From assembly GCA_937915285.1 (NCBI GenBank), contig CALDNG010000025.1, positions 1 to 10,402 on the forward strand: a DNA stretch of 10,402 nt, given 5' to 3'. Source of the DNA: an uncultured Desulfomonile sp. (lineage in GTDB: Bacteria; Desulfobacterota; Desulfomonilia; Desulfomonilales; Desulfomonilaceae). Positions within the stretch are counted from its first letter, which is position 1, and every line of letters begins with the position of its first letter. Made by a program: the position numbers and the translations under genes. Positions 7,417 to 10,402 of this stretch are shown here, one piece after another. A model generated the notes under the pieces. It saw only the letters and a list, made by a program, of their open reading frames with translations. It did no database searches and had not been told where the DNA came from.

Positions 7417-8733
7417 ATGCCCAACGATCAAAGTAAGAATGAAATTTCATACCTGCCACGTTCGTGGGGACCATCCAGGTATTCACGCGAGAAGCCTGTC
7501 AGGGAAGCAGTCGAAGTAGAAGGCCTAGAGACCTTCCAGGAGGATGCGACCGTTGAACAGGCGCCGCCTGAGTCGGTGAAGCCCGAACCAATGGCACACC
7601 AAGCGGACAAACCCCGGACATCACAGAAACAGGAAAGACACCCGGATTTTCAGAAAAGAAGTCGCAGGCCGCCAAAACCTCCCTCTGCTCCAGCCCCACG
7701 TCAACCAGAGTACGTTGATATCCTTGAACATGAAGACACTCTGGATTCGGCCATGGCGCCTTTGGATGACTCAGCCGAGGATGCCCCCAACGGATCGGAC
7801 CTCTCCGAGAGAATCAGCGTGAAAGTCTGTGGAATCCGTTTTTCATATGCCAGCAAGATTTATCACTTCGAATCAGGCGCTATGGAACTCGATTACGGTG
7901 AATGGGTGGTTGTCAAGACTGAAAAAGGGTTGGGCTTGGGACAGGTAGCTCTGCCACCTTTTGAGAAGCAGATACATGTTAGTCAGTTGGAGGGACTCAG
8001 GAAAATCATTCGTAAGGGCGGTAAGGTAGACCTTTACCAGAAGGAAAGGTGCCGGGAGAGAGAGCAGGAGGCGCGTCGCTACTGTCTGGACAAGATTGAG
8101 GAACTTGACCTGCCCATGAAGCTTGTCACGGTGGAATGTTTTTTTGACGGATCAAAATATGTTTTCTATTTCACCTCCGAGGGGAGGGTGGATTTCCGGG
8201 AACTGGTTAAACAGTTGGTAGCCCGGTTCCCCGTGAGAATAGAAATGAGGCAGATCGGTGTCAGGCATGAAGCCAAAATGACAGGTGGGCTTGCGGGGTG
8301 TGGTCAGGAACTGTGTTGTTCCAGGTTCCTTACTGATTTCAGGCCGGTTTCGGTAAAAATGGCAAAAAACCAGAACCTGTCTTTGAATCCCACAAAAATT
8401 TCTGGCGTATGCGGCCGTTTGATGTGTTGTCTCGGCTATGAACACGATACCTACGAGGAGTTCAGCAGAGGGTTGCCGAAAGTTGGACGAATGGTAAAAA
8501 CCAATTGCGGAGACGGCCTTGTTTTGAAACACAACCCACTCGAGGAAACCATTCTCCTGAAGATCGACGACGAGACCCAGATCGAAGTCAAACGTCAGGA
8601 CATAATTAGCGAGTTTGAAGCGGTTGTGGCTAAATCGGAAGATCAGCCCCCGAACCCGAAAACTTCGAAAAAGGCCGCACAGAAGCAGTCCCGTGAGAAA
8701 AACCTTTCCGGTGATACTGAAGACCAGAATTGA
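7417..8733 (+). CDS. PSP1-domain protein, RicT/YaaT-like
   Basis: A 438-residue protein with the PSP1 domain at about 133-400. The N-terminal 130 residues are charged, Pro/Gln-rich and probably disordered, and the tail from about 405 is also low-complexity, so it is much longer than Bacillus RicT/YaaT (about 275). The PSP1 hallmarks are clear: GEWVVVKTEKGLGLGQV, then the cysteine clusters GCGQELCCSRF (Cys295, Cys300, Cys301) and VCGRLMCCLGYE (Cys332, Cys337, Cys338), joined by SVKMAKNQNLSLNPTKISG. In Bacillus, RicT works with RicA and RicF, carries Fe-S chemistry and affects RNase Y processing, sporulation and competence. No RicA or RicF gene is visible here, so the role is unknown. The gene lies 5 bp after holB with GGAG (7403-7406) inside the holB end, and holB-yaaT order is also found in Bacillus. 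The family is certain; the function is not. Confidence 0.88.
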   Translation: MPNDQSKNEISYLPRSWGPSRYSREKPVREAVEVEGLETFQEDATVEQAPPESVKPEPMAHQADKPRTSQKQERHPDFQKRSRRPPKPPSAPAPRQPEYVDILEHEDTLDSAMAPLDDSAEDAPNGSDLSERISVKVCGIRFSYASKIYHFESGAMELDYGEWVVVKTEKGLGLGQVALPPFEKQIHVSQLEGLRKIIRKGGKVDLYQKERCREREQEARRYCLDKIEELDLPMKLVTVECFFDGSKYVFYFTSEGRVDFRELVKQLVARFPVRIEMRQIGVRHEAKMTGGLAGCGQELCCSRFLTDFRPVSVKMAKNQNLSLNPTKISGVCGRLMCCLGYEHDTYEEFSRGLPKVGRMVKTNCGDGLVLKHNPLEETILLKIDDETQIEVKRQDIISEFEAVVAKSEDQPPNPKTSKKAAQKQSREKNLSGDTEDQN

Positions 8734-8798
8734 GGTATCGTGGGCATAGCCTGAGACCAATTTAAGCTTCAACACCTACAGGAGTTCTCGCTGCCATA

Positions 8799-8930
8799 AT
8801 GGATCCTGTGAAAACGAGCGCTCTGTATAAAGCGAATCATGGATCAGGAAGACGGGGCTCAGGCAACATCGTTGATGTAATTAATCCAGATTTGTCAGGA
8901 GCGCAGAGTTTGGGGAAAATCTTTTCATGA
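8799..8930 (+). CDS. Possible 43-residue ORF overlapping the selB start
   Basis: ATG 8799-8801 opens a frame that ends at TGA 8928-8930. The stop shares the four bases ATGA with the selB start codon (8927-8930), the classic arrangement for translational coupling. AGGAG (8780-8784) lies 14 nt upstream, longer than optimal. The product is hydrophilic and Gly/Ser-rich in the middle (HGSGRRGSGN) and ends in DVINPDLSGAQSLGKIFS. It has no membrane span or signal peptide, and I do not recognise it. A frame this short can stay open by chance, so it may simply be the leader of selB. Confidence 0.28.
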   Translation: MDPVKTSALYKANHGSGRRGSGNIVDVINPDLSGAQSLGKIFS

Positions 8931-10353
8931 AGAGAGTAATACTAGGTACAGCCGGACACATCGACCACGGCAAAAGCCAGCTCGTGCGGGCCCTCACAGG
9001 GACTGATCCAGATCGGCTGAAAGAAGAAAAGCAAAGAGGGATCAGCATAGAGTTGGGTTTCGCTTTTCTTGACCTCAGCCCTGAAATCAGGATGGGTATA
9101 GTTGACGTTCCCGGACACGAAAAATTTGTCCGGCAAATGGTGGCTGGCGCCGGGGGAATCGACATCGCTGCACTGGTAGTGGCTCTGGATGAGGGAGTAA
9201 TGCCTCAGACGGTCGAGCACCTGGACATACTCTCGCTTCTCGATCTCCAACAGGGAATAGTGGTGCTTACAAAGTCCGACCTGGTAGACGAAGAACTCGC
9301 CATGCTGGCTGAGGAGGATGTTCGCGACCTGGTAAAAGGAACGTTTCTGGAAAACGCTCCCATGATTCGAGTATCCTCTAAAACCGGCCACGGTATCGAT
9401 TTACTGAAAGCCCAATTACTCGACCTTGCTCAAAAAGCTGCCTCCAGGCCGATCCACGGACTGTTGCGCCTGCCCATAGACAGGATATTCAGCCTGAAGG
9501 GGCATGGTACCATAGTCACCGGTACGCTCATTTCCGGCATGCTCAAAGTTGGAGATGAAGTAGAAATTCTTCCGAAAGGCATCAAATCATCTGTTCGGTC
9601 ACTGGAGTCCCACAACACTTTCGAACAGCAGGCCCTTCCTGGGGAGCGTGTGGCTGTAAATCTCAGGGGCGTCGAGCATGATCAGATTTCACGGGGAGAT
9701 GTCCTGACTCACCCGAATACCTTTGAACCCTCGTACATTATCGATGTGAAACTCACGGCGATTCCAAGGTCGTCAGTATCATTGACCGACCGAAAGAAGG
9801 TTCGGTTACACCATTACACTTCCGACGTGGAAGCAATGGTCGTGCTGCCACAAAAGGATGCCCTGGAAGATGCCCAACAAACGGTGGCGCAGTTAAGAAC
9901 CTCCACGCCGGTTGTTCCGGCTGCTGGCGACAAATTCGTCATTCGCGCGCTCTCGCCCGCCGTGACTTTGGGTGGAGGAACGGTGGTCAACCCGCGTGGC
10001 GCCAAATTAAAAGCCAGGTCATCAAAATCTTTTCTGGAAACAGATCGTGAGGATGACACCGCAATAGTGTTGTCACTAATACGAAGTTCCGGAATAAAAG
10101 GGGTCACCAGATCTGAACTTCTCGGAATGTCAGGCCTGTCTGCTTCCAGGCTTGACAAGATACTTGACAGTGTCCGCAACCAGAGAAGCGCAACACAGTT
10201 CGACCAGGCTGAAAAGCGTCTCATTCACAAGGATTACTTTGAGATAGTCAGGAAGAAAATCCTGAACAAGGTGGAGTCCTTCCATCAGGAACAGCCGCTA
10301 AAAGATGGTATATCCAAGCAGGAACTTCGCTCAACCACACCGGGTGGAGACAA
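8927..10353 (+). CDS. selB: Selenocysteine-specific translation elongation factor SelB, 3'-truncated at contig end
   Basis: A GTPase that carries selenocysteyl-tRNA(Sec) to the ribosome and binds the SECIS hairpin of selenoprotein mRNAs. The G domain shows GHIDHGKS (10-17), DRLKEEKQRGISIELGFA (29-46, switch I), DVPGHEKF (60-67) and TKSD (115-118). EF-Tu-like domains II and III follow (KGHGTIVTGTLISGMLKVGDEVEILP from about 191; VTLGGGTVVNP at 346-356). The first winged-helix part of the C-terminal RNA-binding region begins near 375. About 475 residues are genomic, whereas SelB is usually about 600-640, so the last winged helices are missing. The frame appears to run to a stop at 10373-10375, but everything from 10354 is adapter, and the apparent ending DRKSVV is an artefact. 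GGGGA (8912-8916) lies 10 nt before the ATG. selA and selC are not in the window. Confidence 0.95.
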
Positions 10354-10402
10354 AGATCGGAAGAGCGTCGTGTAGGGAAAGAGTGTAGATCTCGGTGGTC
10401 GC
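10354..10402. other. Illumina sequencing adapter left on the contig end (not genomic)
   Basis: These 49 bases begin AGATCGGAAGAGCGTCGTGT and continue as the reverse complement of the Illumina TruSeq universal (P5) adapter, up to GGTGGTCGC. All 49 agree with the adapter as I remember it. The join lies in the selB frame and creates a false stop codon (TAG, 10373-10375). Confidence 0.97.

Noticed and set aside
8152..8775. Minus-strand ORF of 207 codons over the PSP1 gene
   Set aside because: It is antisense to the conserved cysteine-cluster region of the PSP1 gene, and the translated product has no recognisable domain.
8816..8834. Palindrome GAGCGCTC and a small CGCT/AGCG hairpin before selB, considered as a SECIS-like or tRNA(Sec) element
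   Set aside because: The stems are only 4 bp, there is no tRNA-like cloverleaf, and no in-frame TGA selenocysteine codon is nearby.
10373..10375. TAG stop codon of the apparent 482-residue SelB
   Set aside because: It lies in adapter sequence, so it is not the natural end of the gene.

Overview
The window looks like one end of a draft or metagenome contig from a Gram-negative bacterium, most plausibly a strictly anaerobic Desulfobacterota (former Deltaproteobacteria, for example the Desulfomonile/Syntrophus neighbourhood). This placement is inference. It rests on the tgt-yajC-secD-secF block followed by holB and a PSP1/RicT-like gene, a stand-alone glutaryl-CoA-dehydrogenase-like acyl-CoA dehydrogenase ending in KKANR, a selenocysteine elongation factor, and a base composition close to even. 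All supported genes lie on the + strand.

Layout. 1-443: 3' part of an RluA/RluD-type pseudouridine synthase, cut by the contig start. 444-759: non-coding, with a 35-bp nested dyad and a perfect -10-like hexamer ahead of an acyl-CoA dehydrogenase (760-1932). 1933-2105: leader-like gap holding a good intrinsic terminator that ends only 34 nt before tgt, plus a competing hairpin. 2106-6229: tgt, yajC, secD and secF. The first three overlap or nearly touch; secF is set off by 150 bp with a GC hairpin and starts at GTG. 6230-6397: gap with a perfect 12-bp inverted repeat. 6398-8733: holB (delta' clamp-loader subunit) and a PSP1/RicT-like gene 5 bp apart. 8734-8926: gap containing a possible 43-codon ORF whose stop overlaps the selB start. 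8927-10353: selB, truncated. 10354-10402: Illumina adapter sequence, not genomic DNA.

How the genes fit together. Tgt starts queuosine modification of tRNA. YajC-SecD-SecF form the accessory module of the Sec translocon that pulls exported proteins outward using the proton-motive force. HolB belongs to the replicative clamp loader, and the PSP1 protein follows it as in Bacillus (holB-yaaT). SelB delivers selenocysteyl-tRNA. The acyl-CoA dehydrogenase is catabolic and probably feeds electrons to ETF.

No new multi-gene system is visible; this is mostly housekeeping DNA. The points most worth a second look are the attenuator-like leader of tgt, a Tgt substrate-pocket change (the usual FDEC is FDDV here), the operator-like dyad before the acyl-CoA dehydrogenase, the small ORF coupled to selB, and the adapter artefact that creates a false SelB C-terminus.
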